From: Roseococcus microcysteis
Lineage (GTDB): Bacteria; Pseudomonadota; Alphaproteobacteria; Acetobacterales; Acetobacteraceae
Direction of reading: 5' to 3'
DNA: 64,000 nucleotides
NCBI RefSeq assembly: GCF_014764365.1
Contig: NZ_CP061718.1
Coordinates: 3,736,501 to 3,800,500, forward strand
Below the pieces are notes generated by a model. It saw nothing but the letters and a program-made list of their open reading frames with translations. It had not been told where the DNA came from and did no database searches. The position numbers and the translations under genes were made by a program. The stretch's first letter is position 1, and each line of letters begins with the position of its first letter. Positions 48,277 to 58,126 of this stretch are shown one piece after another.

Positions 48277-50559
48277 ATGACCTCGCGCGCCACCCCGGGA
48301 CAGCCCGAGGCGGCGCGCGCGCCTGACGGCGTCTCCCGCGGGGACGCCGGACCCCCCGGCCTCGACGCCGTTCTCGAATTCTGCACCCGCGCCAGCGCCG
48401 CCGACCCGAGGCTGGACGGAGAGCTGCTGCGCCGCGCGGGGCGCCTCGCCGCCGAGGCCCATGCCCCACAGGCGCGGCAAAATGGCGAGCCCTACATCAT
48501 CCATCCCATCGCGGTGGCGGAAATCCTGGCGGGTTTCCGGATGGACACGGCCACCATCGCCACCGCCCTGCTGCACGATGTGGTGGAGGACACCGAGCAC
48601 AGCCTTTCGGATATCGAGCGGCAATTCGGCCCCGAGATCGCGCGGCTGGTGGATGGCGTCACCAAGCTCAGCCGCATCGAGGTGCAGAGCGAGCGCACCA
48701 AGCAGGCCGAGAACCTGCGCAAGCTGCTGCTGGCGTTGTCCGAGGACCTGCGGGTGTTGCTGGTCAAGCTCGCGGACCGGCTGCACAACATGCGGACCCT
48801 GGCCTTCGTGCCCAAGCCCGAGAAGCGGCAGCGCACGGCGCGCGAGACGCTCGACATCTACGCGCCGCTCGCCGAGCGCATCGGCATGGAGCAGCTCAAG
48901 ACCGAGCTGGAGACGCTGGCCTTCCGCGAACTGAACCCCGATGGCTGGGCCAGCATCGCGCAGCGCCTGACCTGGCTGCGCGGCCGCTCGGGCGACATGA
49001 TCACCGAGATCGAGCAGGAACTGCACGAGGTGCTGGGCCTGCACGAGGTGCCGGTGGAGGAGGTCTCGGGCCGAGAGAAATCGCCCTATTCCATCTGGCG
49101 CAAGATGCAGGCCAAGAACGTGACCTTCGAGGGACTCTCGGATGTCATGGCCTTCCGCATCATCGTGCCCGAGCGCGCGCATTGCTACCTGGCGCTGGGC
49201 GCCATCCATGACGCCTTCAAGGTGATCGCGGGGCGCTTCAAGGACTACATCTCCACGCCCAAGACCAATGGCTACCAGTCGTTGCACACGGGCGTGCTGC
49301 TGCCCGGCCGCCGCGCGGAGGCCAAGATCGAGGTGCAGATCCGCACGCGCGAGATGCACCGCGTCGCCGAATACGGTGTCGCCGCGCACTGGGTGTACAA
49401 GCAGGGCGAGACGGCCTCCCCCGCGCGCAGCTACCCCTGGGTCCGCCACCTGATTGACATCCTGGAGACGGAGCCCGAGGCCAATGACGCGATGGAGGCG
49501 ACGAAGCTCGAACTCCACCGCGACCTGGTGTTCTGCTTCTCGCCCAAGGGCGACCTGATCGAGCTGCCGCAGGGTGCCACGCCGGTGGACTTCGCCTACC
49601 ACGTCCATTCCCAGGTGGGTGACACCTGCGTGGGCGCCAAGGTGAACGGGCGCATCGTCAAGCTCGACCACAAGCTCGACAATGGCGACCAGGTCGAGAT
49701 CATCACGGCCAAGGGCGGCAAGCCCAACCCGGCCTGGATGAAGTTCGTGAAGTCGGGCAAGGCGCAGGCGCGCATCCGCCGCTACGCCGTGGCCGAGGAA
49801 AAGGCCCGCGCGCGCGAGGAAGGCCGCACCGCCATCGTGAAGGCCTTCCGCGCCAACGGCCTGGAGTTCACCGAGAAGGCGCTGGAGCCCGCGGCCAAGA
49901 CGCTGCGCCAGTCGGGCGTGGAGGAGATGTTCCACGCCGTCGCCTCCGGCAGCCTCACGGCGCGCGACGTGGTCCATGCCGCCTATCCGGAGCTGCGCGG
50001 CGGCGGCCCGCGCCCGGTGGAGCCCATCGCGCTGGTGTCGCCGCGCGGGCGGCTCGGCATGCCGACCGGCCGCAGCGGGGTGGGGGACAAGCGGCGCGTC
50101 GCCGTGCCACTGGCGCCCATCACCGGCATCGTGGCCGGCATGCAGCTGAACTTCGCCCATTGCTGCCACCCGGTGCCGGGCGACCGCATCGTGGGCGTGG
50201 TCACCACCGGCAAGGGCGTCACCGTCCATCGCAATGACTGCCACATGCTGGAGAATTTCGCGGCCACTCCGGAACGCCTGCTCGACGTCGAGTGGGAGCA
50301 ATCGGGGCTGGGCGGCGCGGCCTATGTGGCGCGGCTGACCGTCTCGGCCATCAACGGGCCGCAGCTTCTCTCCAACGTGGCCAATTCCGTGATCCGGCAG
50401 AAGGCCGGGCTGACCAATATGCGGCTCGGCCGGCGCGAGGATGACGAGTGCGACCTCTTCCTCGACGTGGAGGTCCGCGACACACGCCACCTGGCCGAGG
50501 TCATGGGCGTGCTGCGGGCCTGCGAGGGTGTCGTCAGGGTTGATCGGGCGCGCGGTTGA
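48277..50559 (+). CDS. rsh: Bifunctional (p)ppGpp synthetase/hydrolase (Rsh, RelA/SpoT family)
   Basis: The stringent-response enzyme, 760 residues. The HD hydrolase domain (about 50-200) has GEPYIIHPIAVAEILAGF and the metal-binding LLHDVVEDT; the synthetase domain (about 255-380) has GREKSPYSIWRKMQAKN, DVMAFRIIVPE and PKTNGYQSLHTGVLLPG. TGS (ELPQGATPVDFAYHVHSQVG), a zinc-finger/helical region with FAHCCHPVPGDRIVGV, and a C-terminal ACT domain follow. With both catalytic domains looking intact and no second relA seen, it is probably the sole long RSH. Confidence 0.96.
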   Translation: MTSRATPGQPEAARAPDGVSRGDAGPPGLDAVLEFCTRASAADPRLDGELLRRAGRLAAEAHAPQARQNGEPYIIHPIAVAEILAGFRMDTATIATALLHDVVEDTEHSLSDIERQFGPEIARLVDGVTKLSRIEVQSERTKQAENLRKLLLALSEDLRVLLVKLADRLHNMRTLAFVPKPEKRQRTARETLDIYAPLAERIGMEQLKTELETLAFRELNPDGWASIAQRLTWLRGRSGDMITEIEQELHEVLGLHEVPVEEVSGREKSPYSIWRKMQAKNVTFEGLSDVMAFRIIVPERAHCYLALGAIHDAFKVIAGRFKDYISTPKTNGYQSLHTGVLLPGRRAEAKIEVQIRTREMHRVAEYGVAAHWVYKQGETASPARSYPWVRHLIDILETEPEANDAMEATKLELHRDLVFCFSPKGDLIELPQGATPVDFAYHVHSQVGDTCVGAKVNGRIVKLDHKLDNGDQVEIITAKGGKPNPAWMKFVKSGKAQARIRRYAVAEEKARAREEGRTAIVKAFRANGLEFTEKALEPAAKTLRQSGVEEMFHAVASGSLTARDVVHAAYPELRGGGPRPVEPIALVSPRGRLGMPTGRSGVGDKRRVAVPLAPITGIVAGMQLNFAHCCHPVPGDRIVGVVTTGKGVTVHRNDCHMLENFAATPERLLDVEWEQSGLGGAAYVARLTVSAINGPQLLSNVANSVIRQKAGLTNMRLGRREDDECDLFLDVEVRDTRHLAEVMGVLRACEGVVRVDRARG

Positions 50560-50719
50560 TGGAGCCACCGCCCTTGCTGCACCAAGGTGTTGGGAGATCC
50601 CTGTCCAGCCACCGGCCGCACAGCGGACGGCGCGCCCAGTGCAACATCACGCTCGGCGCGACCTCGGCGGCGCGTAAGCCAAGCGGCAGAATGCCGCGCC
50701 CGGCGCTTGAGGGCGAAAA

Positions 50720-51147
50720 ATGATCATCGGCCTCGGCTCGGACCTCTGCGACATCCGGCGCATCGAAACCGTCCTGGCGCGCCATGGCGAGAAATTCCTC
50801 GCCCGCGTCTTCACCGACATCGAACGCGCCAAGGCCGAACGCCGGGCGGAGCGAATCCGCGCCGGCACCTATGCCAAGCGCTTCGCGGCCAAGGAGGCGG
50901 CGAGCAAGGCGCTGGGCACCGGCTTCAGCCAGGGCGTCTTCATGAAGGATCTGGGGGTGGTGAACCTGCCCTCCGGCCAGCCCACCCTGCGCCTGACCGG
51001 GGGGCCGCGCGGCGGCTGGCCGCCATCACGCCCCCCGGCCATCGCGCCGAGATCGTGCTGACGATGACCGACGAATACCCCTACGCCCAGGCGCAGGTCA
51101 TCATCACGGCCGTGCCCATCCCGCCCGGCGCACCGCAGATTGCTTGA
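50720..51147 (+). CDS. acpS: Holo-[acyl-carrier-protein] synthase (apparent frameshift)
   Basis: Adds the 4'-phosphopantetheine arm of CoA to apo-[23 protein letters not shown] gives the Mg-binding Asp8; [16 protein letters not shown] holds the catalytic Glu. The frame breaks in the G run at 50999-51004. With one more G the sequence continues [20 protein letters not shown] and [14 protein letters not shown], a normal AcpS C-terminus, about 142 residues in all. AcpS is generally essential, so a sequencing indel is likely. Its end carries a possible lepB -35 element; order acpS-lepB-rnc-era-recO is conserved. Confidence 0.88.
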
Positions 51148-51172
51148 CACACCCTGAAGGCCGGGCTTGATC
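51144..51172 (+). promoter_or_regulatory. Possible promoter of the lepB operon
   Basis: TTGACA (51144-51149) overlaps the acpS stop, and 17 nt later comes TTGATC (51167-51172), a poor -10. The perfect -35 suggests an internal promoter driving lepB-rnc-era-recO. Confidence 0.35.
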
Positions 51173-51209
51173 CCGCGGGTGGCACGCCCGCCCCTGAACG
51201 AACGGACCC

Positions 51210-51968
51210 ATGGTGAAAAGCGCATCCTCGATGGCGAAAAAGAAATCGGGCGGCTGGCTTGAGAGCATCAAGACCATCCTCTACGCGGCGCTGATCGCCA
51301 TCGGCATCCGGACCGTGGCCTTCGAGCCGTTCAACATTCCCTCGGGCTCCATGATCCCGACATTGCTGGTGGGCGATTATCTCTTCGTCTCCAAGTATTC
51401 CTACGGTTATTCGCGGCACTCCATCCCCTTCAGCCCGAACATCTTCGAGGGCCGCATCTGGGCCCGCATGCCCGAGCGCGGTGATGTGGCGGTGTTCAAG
51501 CTGCCCCGTGACACGCGCCAGGACTACATCAAGCGCATCGTGGGCCTGCCCGGTGACCGCATCCAGGTCATCCGCGGCATCCTGCACGTGAATGGCGAGC
51601 CGGCGCGGCGTGAGCCGCTGGGCGATTTCGTGGCCGAGGGCGATGGCCCGCGCATGACGGTGCGCCTGTTCCGCGAGTTCCTGCCCGGTGGGAACAACCA
51701 CCTGATCGTCGAGCAATCCGATGACGGGCCGCTCGACAACACGCCCGAATTCGTGGTGCCGGCCGGCCATGTCTTCGCCATGGGCGACAACCGCGACAAC
51801 AGCCTGGACAGCCGCGTGCCCGGCGCGGTGGGCGTGATCCCGCTCGACAACCTGGTGGGTCGCGCGGAATTCATCTTCTTCTCGGTGGATGGCAGCGCGC
51901 GCTGGTGGGAGGTGTGGGGCTGGCCCTTCGCCATCCGCTACGCCCGCATCTTCTCCGCGGTGCGATGA
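51210..51968 (+). CDS. lepB: Signal peptidase I
   Basis: Cleaves Sec/Tat signal peptides on the periplasmic face of the inner membrane. The 252-residue protein has one N-terminal membrane segment (ILYAALIAIGIRTVAFEPF), catalytic Ser47 in IPSGSMIPTL, catalytic Lys108 in DYIKRIVGLPGDRI, and the box E region FAMGDNRDNSLDSR. An ATG at 51231 (MAKKK) is another possible start. The stop overlaps the rnc start (ATGA). Confidence 0.95.
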   Translation: MVKSASSMAKKKSGGWLESIKTILYAALIAIGIRTVAFEPFNIPSGSMIPTLLVGDYLFVSKYSYGYSRHSIPFSPNIFEGRIWARMPERGDVAVFKLPRDTRQDYIKRIVGLPGDRIQVIRGILHVNGEPARREPLGDFVAEGDGPRMTVRLFREFLPGGNNHLIVEQSDDGPLDNTPEFVVPAGHVFAMGDNRDNSLDSRVPGAVGVIPLDNLVGRAEFIFFSVDGSARWWEVWGWPFAIRYARIFSAVR

Positions 51969-52642
51969 CGGACGCCATCGCCGCGCTGGAGGCGCGCCTG
52001 GGCCATGTGTTCCAGGACCGCGCCCTGCTGGAACGCGCCCTGACCCATTCCTCCCATGCCGGCGAGAACCGGGGGGCGCCCAGCAATGAGCGCCTGGAAT
52101 TCCTGGGCGACCGCGTGCTGGGTCTGTGCATGGCCGAATGGCTGTGCGAACTCTACCCCACCGAGCGCGAGGGCGATCTGGGCAAGCGCATCGCCGTGCT
52201 GGTGGCGCGCGATACGCTGGCGCCCATCGCGGAGCGGCTGGGCGTGCCGGCGGCGCTGCGCATCGCGGCCTCGCACCGCCACGCGCCCCTGCGGCAAAGC
52301 GCCACCGTGCTGGGTGATGCGCTGGAGGCGCTGCTGGCGGCGCTCTTCCTCGAAGCGGGGCTGGGTGCCGCGCGGGATCTGGTGCGGCGCGAATGGGCGG
52401 AAGCCGTGCAGGGCCAGGCCCGGCCGCCACGCTCGCCCAAGACGCGGCTGCAGGAATGGACGTTGAAGCGAGGGCTCGGCTTGCCGGATTATGTAACGAC
52501 TTCCATCGGTGGCGAGGGCGAGAACACCATGTTCCATGCGCGCGTCGCGGCCGCGGGCCGTGAGGCCGAGGGCACAGGCCCCAACAAGCGCGCGGCCGAA
52601 CAGGCGGCGGCCGAGGCCTGGCTCGGGGTGGTGAAGGCATGA
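51965..52642 (+). CDS. rnc: Ribonuclease III
   Basis: Cleaves double-stranded RNA in rRNA and mRNA processing. The catalytic domain has ALTHSSHAGENRG and the signature NERLEFLGDRVLGL, plus LGDALEALLAALFLEAG with the metal-binding Asp/Glu. The C-terminal double-stranded-RNA-binding domain runs from SPKTRLQEWTLKRG to TGPNKRAAEQAAAEAWL. It has 225 residues and is coupled to lepB and era by ATGA overlaps. Confidence 0.96.
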   Translation: MTDAIAALEARLGHVFQDRALLERALTHSSHAGENRGAPSNERLEFLGDRVLGLCMAEWLCELYPTEREGDLGKRIAVLVARDTLAPIAERLGVPAALRIAASHRHAPLRQSATVLGDALEALLAALFLEAGLGAARDLVRREWAEAVQGQARPPRSPKTRLQEWTLKRGLGLPDYVTTSIGGEGENTMFHARVAAAGREAEGTGPNKRAAEQAAAEAWLGVVKA

Positions 52643-53544
52643 CCACCGACGCTCCCACCCGCTGCGGCTTCGTCGCCATCCTCGGCGCGCCCAACGCCGG
52701 AAAATCCACTTTGGTGAACGCGCTGGCGGGCACCAAGGTCACGATCGTCTCGCCCAAGCCGCAGACCACGCGTTTCCGCATCCGCGCCGTCGTCATGGAA
52801 GGCCCGGCGCAGATCGTGCTGGTGGACACGCCGGGCATCTTCGCGCCCCGCCGGCGGCTGGACCGCGCCATGGTCTCCGCCGCCTGGGGCGGTGCCAAGG
52901 ATGCGGACTTCGCCCTGATGGTGGTGGATGCGAAATCCGGCCTGACGGAGGCGGTGCGCGCCATCCTGGAGAAGCTGGCGCAGCAGTCGCGGCCCGTCTG
53001 GCTCGCGCTGAACAAGGTGGACCTGATCCCGCGCGAGAAGCTGTTGCCGCTCTCCGCCGAACTGCACACCCTGCTGCCCTTCGCCGAGACCTTCATGATC
53101 AGCGCGGAGAAGTCCCAGGGCCTGGATCGCCTGAAGGCCAAGCTCGCCGAGGCCATGCCCGAGGGCCCCTGGCACTTCCCCGAGGACGAGCTGTCTGACC
53201 TGCCCAACCGGATGCTGGCCGCCGAGGTGGTGCGCGAGCAGATCCTGCGCCAGACCCATGAGGAAGTGCCCCACCACGCCACCGTCGAGACCGAGCAATG
53301 GCTCGAACGCCCCGATGGCGGCGCCCGGGTGGAGTGCACCATCTACGTGACCCGCGCCACGCAGAAAGCCATTCTCATCGGCGATGGCGGCGCGCGCATC
53401 CGCGAGATCGGCAAGCGCGCGCGGATGGAACTGACCCAGCTGCTCGAACGGCCCATCCACCTCTTCCTGAATGTGAAGGACCGGCCGGGCTGGGATGAGG
53501 AGCGCGGCCGCATCCGGGCGCTGGGCCTGGAGGATGAGGGATGA
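52639..53544 (+). CDS. era: GTPase Era
   Basis: A ribosome-assembly GTPase binding the 3' end of 16S rRNA. G motifs are complete: GAPNAGKST (G1), PQTTRFRIRAVV (G2 region), VDTPGIF (G3), LNKVDLI (G4) and ISAEKSQGLDRL (G5). The C-terminal KH domain has VECTIYVTRATQKAILIGDG and GARIREIGKRARMELTQLLE. It is 301 residues long and overlaps rnc and recO by 4 nt each. Confidence 0.97.
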   Translation: MTTDAPTRCGFVAILGAPNAGKSTLVNALAGTKVTIVSPKPQTTRFRIRAVVMEGPAQIVLVDTPGIFAPRRRLDRAMVSAAWGGAKDADFALMVVDAKSGLTEAVRAILEKLAQQSRPVWLALNKVDLIPREKLLPLSAELHTLLPFAETFMISAEKSQGLDRLKAKLAEAMPEGPWHFPEDELSDLPNRMLAAEVVREQILRQTHEEVPHHATVETEQWLERPDGGARVECTIYVTRATQKAILIGDGGARIREIGKRARMELTQLLERPIHLFLNVKDRPGWDEERGRIRALGLEDEG

Positions 53545-54320
53545 GCGTGGAGTGGGCAGCGCCCGCCGTGGTGCTGTCCGCCCGTCCCTATGGCGAGGGC
53601 GGCGTGGTGGCCACCGTGCTGACCGAGGCGCAGGGGCGTCATCCTGGCCTGGTGCGCGGCGGTGCCTCGCGCGGGCAGGCGGCGCTCTGGCAGACCGGCA
53701 ATTTGATCGAGGCGCGCTGGGTGGCTCGGCTGGCGGACCAGCTGGGCGCGCTCTCGGGCGAGATGGTCCATGCCGCCGCGGCGCTGGCCATGGAGGACGC
53801 CCTGTCGCTGGCCACCCTCGCCGCCGCCTGCGCGGTGGCCGAGGGCGCCTTGCCTGAGCGCGAGGCGCATCCCGCCGTCTTCCATGGGCTGGTTTCGGTC
53901 ATCGCGGGGCTGGCGCGCGGCACGGACACCGCCCTGCCGCTGGTGGTGCGGTGGGAGGCGCTGCTGCTGGCCGATCTCGGCTATGGGCTGGACCTGGAAA
54001 GCTGCGCCGCCACCGGCGCGCGGGTGGGGCTGGAATGGGTCTCCCCCCGCTCCGGCCGGGCGGTCAGCGCCGAGGCCGGCGCCCCCTATGCCGACCGCCT
54101 GCTGCGCCTGCCCGCCTTCCTGCGCGAACCCGATGCCGCCTCCACGCCACAGGATTGGCTTGCGGGACTCCGCCTGACCGGCTTCTTCCTGGCGCGCGAC
54201 GCCTTCGGCCTCCAGCACCGCCCGCTGCCCCCGGCGCGGCAGGCACTGGAGGCGCGGCTCGCGGACCGGCTTTCCCTGACACACCCCCCGACGCACCAAG
54301 GTTCCCCAGATGCCCGATGA
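53541..54320 (+). CDS. recO: DNA repair protein RecO
   Basis: Loads RecA with RecR on single-stranded DNA in the RecFOR pathway. The 259-residue protein begins with an OB fold (MSVEWAAPAVVLSARPYGEG and VVATVLTEAQGRHPGLVRGG). It has the helical centre and LLLADLGYGLDLESCAATGA, where only one cysteine of the usual zinc-finger set remains, as in other alphaproteobacteria. Coupling to era supports the call. The 3' end overlaps parC by 11 nt. Confidence 0.92.
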   Translation: MSVEWAAPAVVLSARPYGEGGVVATVLTEAQGRHPGLVRGGASRGQAALWQTGNLIEARWVARLADQLGALSGEMVHAAAALAMEDALSLATLAAACAVAEGALPEREAHPAVFHGLVSVIAGLARGTDTALPLVVRWEALLLADLGYGLDLESCAATGARVGLEWVSPRSGRAVSAEAGAPYADRLLRLPAFLREPDAASTPQDWLAGLRLTGFFLARDAFGLQHRPLPPARQALEARLADRLSLTHPPTHQGSPDAR

Positions 54321-56586
54321 CGTGATCACGCCCGAGGGCGGCGCCATCCGTGAAACCAGCCTGCAGGTGGCGCTGAGCGAGCGCTACCTGGCCTATGCCA
54401 TGTCCACCATCATGGCGCGGTCGCTGCCTGATGTGCGGGACGGGCTGAAGCCCGTGCACCGCCGGCTGCTCTGGGCCATGCACCAGCTCAAGCTCGACCC
54501 CGCCTCGGGCTTCAAGAAATGCGCGCGCATCGTGGGCGATGTGATGGGCAAGTATCACCCGCACGGCGACAGTTCGATCTATGAGGCGCTGGTGCGCCAG
54601 GCGCAGGAATTCGCCGCCCGCTACCCGCTGGTCGAGGGCCAGGGCAATTTCGGCAATATCGACGGCGATAACGCGGCGGCCATGCGCTACACCGAGGCGC
54701 GGCTGACCGAGGTGGCCCAGGCGCTGCTGTCCCAGATCGACGAGGACACGGTGGATTTCCGCGCCACCTATGATGGCGAGGACCGGGAGCCCGCGGTGCT
54801 GCCCGCCGCCTTCCCGAACCTGCTGGCCAATGGCGCGAGCGGCATCGCGGTGGGCATGGCCACCTCCATCCCGCCGCACAATGCGGGCGAGCTCTGCGCC
54901 GCCGCCCTGCACCTGATCGAGAACCCCAAGGCGACCACGGCCGAGCTGATGGCCCATGTGCCCGGCCCCGATTTCCCCACCGGCGGCGTGCTGGTGGAAA
55001 GCCGCGAGAGCATCCTCGACGCCTATGAGACCGGCCGCGGCGGCTTCCGCCTGCGCGCCAAATGGGAGGTGGAGCGCGGCAAGGCCGGCGCCTGGAACCT
55101 GGTCATCACCGAAATTCCCTATCAGGTGCAGAAATCCAAGCTGATCGAGCAGATCGCGCTGCTGCTGGACGAGAAGAAACTTCCCCTGCTCGGCGACATT
55201 CGCGACGAAAGTACCGACCTGGTCCGCATCGTCATCGAGCCCAAGACGCGCGCCGTGGACCCGGCGGTGCTGATGGAGACGCTGTTCCGCGCCACCCAGC
55301 TCGAATCCCGGTTCAGCCTCAACATGAACGTGCTGGACGCGAGCCGCACGCCGCGCGTGATGGGCCTGCGCGAGGTCCTGCGCGCCTGGCTGGACCATCG
55401 GCATGTGGTGCTGCAACGCCGCACCGCGCATCGCCTGGGTGAAATCGCGCGGCGGCTGGAGGTGCTGGACGGCTACCTCATCGTTTATCTGAACCTCGAC
55501 GAGGTCATCCGCATCATCCGCACGGAGGAGGAGCCGCGGCCCAAGCTCATGGCCGCCTTCGGGCTGAGCGAGGTGCAGGCCGAGGCCATTCTCAACATGC
55601 GCCTGCGCAGCCTGCGGCGCCTGGAGGAGATGGAAATCCGCCGCGAGCACGACAAACTGTCCAAGGAGCAGAAGGGCCTGCAGGCCCTGATGGGCAGCGA
55701 GGCCAAGCGCTGGTCCGCCATCGCGCGCGAGATCGAGGATACGCGAAAGAAGTTCGGCGCGACCGAAATCCCCGAGGGCAAGGGGCGCGAGGCCGCGGAA
55801 CGGCAGAACGCCCTTGGCGCCCGCCGCACCCGCGTGGATGGCGCCCAGGCCGCCGTGGTGGTGGACGAGACCGCCTTCATCGAGCGCGAGCCGCTGACCA
55901 TCATCCTCTCCGAGAAGGGCTGGATCCGCGCCCTGAAGGGCCACCTGGCCGAGGATGCCGAGCTGCGCTTCAAGGAAGGCGACGCCTTGCGTTTCCGCCT
56001 GCACGCGCAGAGCACCGACCGCATCGTGGTCTTCGCCACCAATGGCAAGGCCTACACGCTCAAGGCCGAGACCCTGCCGCGCGGGCGGGGCGATGGCCAG
56101 CCGCTGCGCCTCATCGTGGAACTGCCCAATGAGGACGAGCCCATCGCGATGTTCGTGGCCGCCGAGGGCCAGCGCTTCCTGCTGGCCGCCACCGACGGCA
56201 AGGGCTTCTTCGTGGAAGGGGCGGAACTCCTGGCCGAGAAGCGCACCGGCAAGCAGGTGATGGTGCTGGAAGGCAAGGCGCAGGCCCTGCTGTGCAAGCC
56301 GGCCGCAGGCGACATGGTGGCGGCCATCGGCACGAACCGGAAGCTGCTGATCTTCCCGGCCGACCAGATTCCCGTGATGACGCGCGGCCGCGGCGTGCAG
56401 CTGCAATCCTACAAGGACGCGGAACTGGCCGACGCCAAGCTGTTCCCAGCCGCCGAGGGCCTCACCTGGCGCCTGGGCGAACGAGTGCGGGTGGAGGCCG
56501 ACATCACCCCCTGGCGCGGCAACCGTGCGGGGGCGGGCAAGATGCCGCCCAACGGGTTCCCGAAGAACAACCGGTTCGGGGGTTAA
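54310..56586 (+). CDS. parC: DNA topoisomerase IV subunit A
   Basis: The decatenating type II topoisomerase subunit that cuts DNA. In 758 residues: the winged helix with [18 protein letters not shown], catalytic Tyr127 in [14 protein letters not shown], and the tower and coiled-coil domains. A C-terminal beta-pinwheel is seen as repeats such as [19 protein letters not shown] and [14 protein letters not shown]. The C-terminal domain lacks the GyrA box, favouring ParC. Ser88 and Glu92, equivalents of E. coli Ser80 and Glu84, are the quinolone-susceptible residues. Its stop overlaps the convergent bpt stop. Confidence 0.93.
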   Translation: MPDDVITPEGGAIRETSLQVALSERYLAYAMSTIMARSLPDVRDGLKPVHRRLLWAMHQLKLDPASGFKKCARIVGDVMGKYHPHGDSSIYEALVRQAQEFAARYPLVEGQGNFGNIDGDNAAAMRYTEARLTEVAQALLSQIDEDTVDFRATYDGEDREPAVLPAAFPNLLANGASGIAVGMATSIPPHNAGELCAAALHLIENPKATTAELMAHVPGPDFPTGGVLVESRESILDAYETGRGGFRLRAKWEVERGKAGAWNLVITEIPYQVQKSKLIEQIALLLDEKKLPLLGDIRDESTDLVRIVIEPKTRAVDPAVLMETLFRATQLESRFSLNMNVLDASRTPRVMGLREVLRAWLDHRHVVLQRRTAHRLGEIARRLEVLDGYLIVYLNLDEVIRIIRTEEEPRPKLMAAFGLSEVQAEAILNMRLRSLRRLEEMEIRREHDKLSKEQKGLQALMGSEAKRWSAIAREIEDTRKKFGATEIPEGKGREAAERQNALGARRTRVDGAQAAVVVDETAFIEREPLTIILSEKGWIRALKGHLAEDAELRFKEGDALRFRLHAQSTDRIVVFATNGKAYTLKAETLPRGRGDGQPLRLIVELPNEDEPIAMFVAAEGQRFLLAATDGKGFFVEGAELLAEKRTGKQVMVLEGKAQALLCKPAAGDMVAAIGTNRKLLIFPADQIPVMTRGRGVQLQSYKDAELADAKLFPAAEGLTWRLGERVRVEADITPWRGNRAGAGKMPPNGFPKNNRFGG

Positions 56587-57371
56587 GCCTCGCTGTCCTC
56601 CAGCGGCCGCCACTGCCCGCGCAGCAGCACCTCGGCGGGGCGGTAGCTGGATTTGTAGGCCATCTTCCGGCTCTCCGGCACCCAATAGCCCAGATAGACG
56701 TAGGGCAGGGCGCTGCGCCGCGCCTCGGCCAGCAGCCACATGACGGCATAGGCGCCGAGGCTGCGGCGCTCCTCCTCCGGGGCGTAGAAGGAATAGACGG
56801 CGGAAAGCCCGTCGCTCAGCCAGTCGGTCAGGCAGGCGCCCAGCAGCTTGCCCTCGGCGTTGCGGAACTCCACGAGGCCCGTGGTGATGGGCGTGTCCTC
56901 CACCATGGCGCGGTAGTCGTAGAAGCCCATGGCCGCCATGTCGCCGCCGGTGTGGCGCTGCTGCTGATAGGCCTGGAACAGCGCGAATTGCTCGGCCGTG
57001 GCGCGGGCCGGCGTCACCCGCACGTCCAGGTCGGCATTGCGCGCCCAGAGCTTGCGCTGGGTCCGGTTGGGCTCGAAATCCTGGGCGCGCACGCGGATGG
57101 GGATGCAGGCCGCGCAGCCCGGGCAGACGGGCGAATAGGCGATGTTGTGGCTGCGCCGGAACCCCGCGCGGGAGAGGCGGTCGTGCAGCGCCTCGCTCTC
57201 ATTGCCCGAGAGCTCGGTCACGATCTTCCGCTCCGTCCGGCCCGGCAGATAGGGGCAGGGCAGGGGGGTCGTCGTGTAGAAGAACTGGGGGCGGCGGGTC
57301 CGGCTGTGCACGCCCTTGATGTCGCCGCGCGCGCCGATTTCTTCAATAGCCGGAGTGACGCGCTCAGGCAT
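56583..57371 (-). CDS. bpt: Aspartate/glutamate leucyltransferase (arginyltransferase family)
   Basis: Adds leucine from Leu-tRNA to N-terminal Asp/Glu, marking proteins for ClpAP (bacterial N-degron). The 262-residue protein has PLPCPYLPGRTERKI, the Cys-rich SPVCPGCAACIPIRVRAQDF of the ATE/Bpt N-terminal domain, FQAYQQQRHTGGDM, and a GNAT-like C-terminal half (LGACLTDWLSDGLSAVYSFY, YVYLGYWVPESRKMAYKSSY). It is coupled to nadK by a TGATG junction. Confidence 0.92.
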   Translation of the reverse strand: MPERVTPAIEEIGARGDIKGVHSRTRRPQFFYTTTPLPCPYLPGRTERKIVTELSGNESEALHDRLSRAGFRRSHNIAYSPVCPGCAACIPIRVRAQDFEPNRTQRKLWARNADLDVRVTPARATAEQFALFQAYQQQRHTGGDMAAMGFYDYRAMVEDTPITTGLVEFRNAEGKLLGACLTDWLSDGLSAVYSFYAPEEERRSLGAYAVMWLLAEARRSALPYVYLGYWVPESRKMAYKSSYRPAEVLLRGQWRPLEDSEA

Positions 57372-58126
57372 CAGACGGTGAACTGTTCGGCGATGATGCG
57401 CTCGCTCAGGCTGTGCGCCGGGTCGAAGAGCATGGTCATGGAGACGCCCCGGTCCTCCCGCACCTCGACCCGGCGCACGTCGCGCACCTCGGTGTAGTCG
57501 GCGGTGGCGGAGACGGGGCGCTTGTCGGCCTCCAGCACCTCGAAGACCACCCGCGCCGTGGAGGGCAGCAGCGCGCCCCGCCAGCGCCGCGGGCGGAAGG
57601 CCGAGATGGGGGTGAGCGGCAGCAGGTTGGCATCGAGCGGCACGATGGGGCCGTGGGCGGAAAGATTATAGGCGGTGGAACCGGCCGGCGTGCTGACCAG
57701 GATGCCATCGCAGATCAGCTCCGGCAGGCGTTCCTTGCCATCCACCAGGATGCGCAGCTTGGCCGCCTGGCGCGTCTCCCGCAGCAGCGAGACCTCGTTG
57801 ATGGCCAGCGAGGCATGGGTGCGGTCCCGCCCGTGCGCCCGCATCCGCAAGGGATGGAGCAGGGCGGCCTGGGCGGCGGCCAGGCGCTCCGGCACATCCT
57901 CCTCGGTATAGGCGTTCATCATGAAGCCCACGCTGCCGCGGTTCATGCCGTAGATGGGCCGGTTGCGGCCGAGGAAGCGGTGCTGCGTCTCCAGCATCAT
58001 GCCATCGCCGCCCAGCGCCACGATGTAGTCCGCCGTCTCGGGCGGTGCGTCGCCATAGCGCGCGACCAGGCGTTCGCGGGCCTCCTGCGCCGCCTCGGTC
58101 TGCGCGGCCAGGAAGGCGATGCTCAC
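57371..58126 (-). CDS. nadK: NAD kinase
   Basis: Phosphorylates NAD to NADP. The 251-residue protein has the GGDG motif ([20 protein letters not shown]), [19 protein letters not shown] and the substrate loop [20 protein letters not shown]. It is of the short alphaproteobacterial type, ending [12 protein letters not shown]. The ATG overlaps the upstream nitrilase-family gene's stop (ATGA). Confidence 0.96.
   Translation of the reverse strand: MSIAFLAAQTEAAQEARERLVARYGDAPPETADYIVALGGDGMMLETQHRFLGRNRPIYGMNRGSVGFMMNAYTEEDVPERLAAAQAALLHPLRMRAHGRDRTHASLAINEVSLLRETRQAAKLRILVDGKERLPELICDGILVSTPAGSTAYNLSAHGPIVPLDANLLPLTPISAFRPRRWRGALLPSTARVVFEVLEADKRPVSATADYTEVRDVRRVEVREDRGVSMTMLFDPAHSLSERIIAEQFTV

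Noticed and set aside
47206-50568. 1120-codon minus-strand frame opposite folK, rpoZ and rsh
   Set aside because: Spans three well-supported opposite-strand genes and has no domain pattern.
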